DNA of 64,000 bases from Zygaena filipendulae (taxonomy: Eukaryota; Arthropoda; Insecta; Lepidoptera; Zygaenidae). Below, in pieces: positions 60,095 through 64,000 of this stretch. The stretch is taken from the NCBI GenBank assembly GCA_907165275.2, contig OU015659.1, forward strand, positions 9,032,501-9,096,500, in the 5' to 3' direction. Made by a program: the position numbers and the translations under genes. A model generated the notes under the pieces. The model was not told where the DNA came from, searched no databases, and saw nothing but the letters and a program-made list of their open reading frames with translations. Each line of letters begins with the position of its first letter. The first letter of the stretch is position 1.

Positions 60095-61528
60095 GTTTAA
60101 AAATAAATTTTATTTTATTAATCATACATTTTATTTCATTTTAACAAAGCATATTTGAAAATTACAGTCAAATTTTTGTTTTTTTTTTTGTTTTATTATC
60201 ATACCACTCTAGTTTCTATCTACTTATGTGCTTATACCTACTTCTAACGGACTGATTAACAATTATTATTATATCCATATCCGAGAAAAAGATACATCCA
60301 CTAGGTACACAGTGTTAGAACCAAATTACATTTTTAGTATGACACCTCATTCCATAGTAATGAATACATAATTTCCCCTGGGTTGTATCTCGCTATGCTG
60401 TGGCCAGTGTCATATAAAATGCAAGGGTTCTGCAATAACGATTAATTAAATTCGACATATAGGTTATTATGCACTTTTTATGATGATGAAAATATACATA
60501 GGTATTGTGCCGGAATGCAGGATAGCTGTGGACTTATGAGGAAACTAGGAAATCTATCAAGGTACTCGGGAATAAGAATCGCAGAAACCAGTATAAAATT
60601 ATGGCAACGTTAATAAACAAAATAAGAATATAAAACAAATTAATTTATAAATAATACCTAGCCAGTATCTTCAAAATAGGTATCTTGTTAAAAAATTCAA
60701 CTCAATTTTTATATGAACCATCAGAAATAATTCTTTACCCGTCGATTTAAAAATCAGCTCTAAAAGATAAGAAAAGGTAGGCATTAAAATTGAAGGTCCT
60801 ATCTTTTATTTTGTCACTAGCTAAGTATCGCCGGGATGAATTCCTGTCTTAACCGACTTGCATTACCTGTACTACATATACTACACATGTAACCTTTATT
60901 TCAGCTTTATATTAGGGAAACTACTATCTAAATTTCAACAGAGAGAGATAAATTACGCTGAAAAAACCTTTTTCTTTTCATATAAACGGTACGGAAACTT
61001 TATGTGGTAGTTTATTTTCTATGTAATTCATTCCCCCTTTCAATAATATAAAGGTGATTAAAGAATTCATGAACTTTGGATGAGATAGGGAAAGAATAAG
61101 AACAATAAAGAATAAGAATAATATAAAGAATAAGATGCATTTTGATTTTGGAAAGTGACGAATTATAAAAATCTACTCTACTTTTCAGGAAAACATATAC
61201 ATTGCTTTGACTAGTCTTCGTTTTACATATCAAGTAACTTATACAAAGACGGAATGAAGACCATATAGAATGTCTATTTATGCAGTTTAGGGGAGTAATT
61301 AATCATTACGTCATGTGTTTAATTTACATATCTAAATACAAAAATACAGAAGAAGAAAGAGAGGAACAATAATAAATAATTTAAATTAGCAAATACAAAA
61401 AGAAATTACGATTGTGATTCGTTTACCTTAGATAAATTCGTAAACAGATGTGCAATTGTTAATTTGTGTGAAATAATCATTGAGCACAGTATAAGATATT
61501 TAATATCCAATTTTAATAAATGGTTAAA
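60095..61528. other. Flank downstream of the GMC gene
   Basis: AT-rich and without a gene; the part next to 61528 should be the 3' UTR of the GMC gene. Confidence 0.45.

Positions 61529-64000
<2,472 letters not shown>

Overview
The window looks like AT-rich chromosomal DNA of a lepidopteran insect. The evidence is spliced eukaryotic genes, very many short Helitrons of the type described from moths as Lep1 (ending GGGGCACAGCTAG before a T), lepidopteran-type tRNA-derived SINEs and LINE tails, and frequent short TACCTACCT/AGGTAGGT runs. A noctuid-like moth is my guess, at low confidence. Two host genes are supported. The rest is intron or intergenic DNA dominated by transposon remains.

Region 1 (about 5.4-18.9 kb, + strand): seven 3' exons of a cell-surface protein of the eva-1 (EVA1C) family. 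They encode two SUEL/galactose-binding lectin domains, an acidic-to-proline-rich stalk, one transmembrane segment and a cytoplasmic tail of about 145 residues. All splice phases agree and give 469 visible residues ending at a TGA. The exon with start codon and signal peptide is not in the window.

Region 2 (about 19-61 kb): no host gene that I can support. It holds four copies of an approximately 290-bp inverted-repeat element carrying GTGACGTCAC palindromes, a 5'-truncated Jockey/CR1-type LINE with an open reverse transcriptase frame, an ORF1-only retroelement with a 13-bp target duplication, tRNA-derived SINEs, hAT-, PIF/Harbinger- and TA-flanked non-autonomous DNA elements, a (GGAAT)n array, a four-unit head-to-head inverted array, a perfect 35-bp hairpin and more than 30 Helitron copies. 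Several insertions are nested, and paralogous copies within the window act as empty-site references.

Region 3 (61.5-64.0 kb, - strand): three exons of a GMC oxidoreductase of the insect glucose dehydrogenase (FAD, quinone) group, complete at the C-terminus and cut at the N-terminus by the window edge.

I see no operon, CRISPR array, prophage or clearly new multi-gene system. The two genes are about 43 kb apart and I see no functional link. The most notable items are the ORF1-only retroelement, the LINE with a 411-bp tandem repeat in its 3' UTR inserted in a Helitron, the two-ended Helitron subfamily, the CRE-bearing element family and the perfect hairpin.
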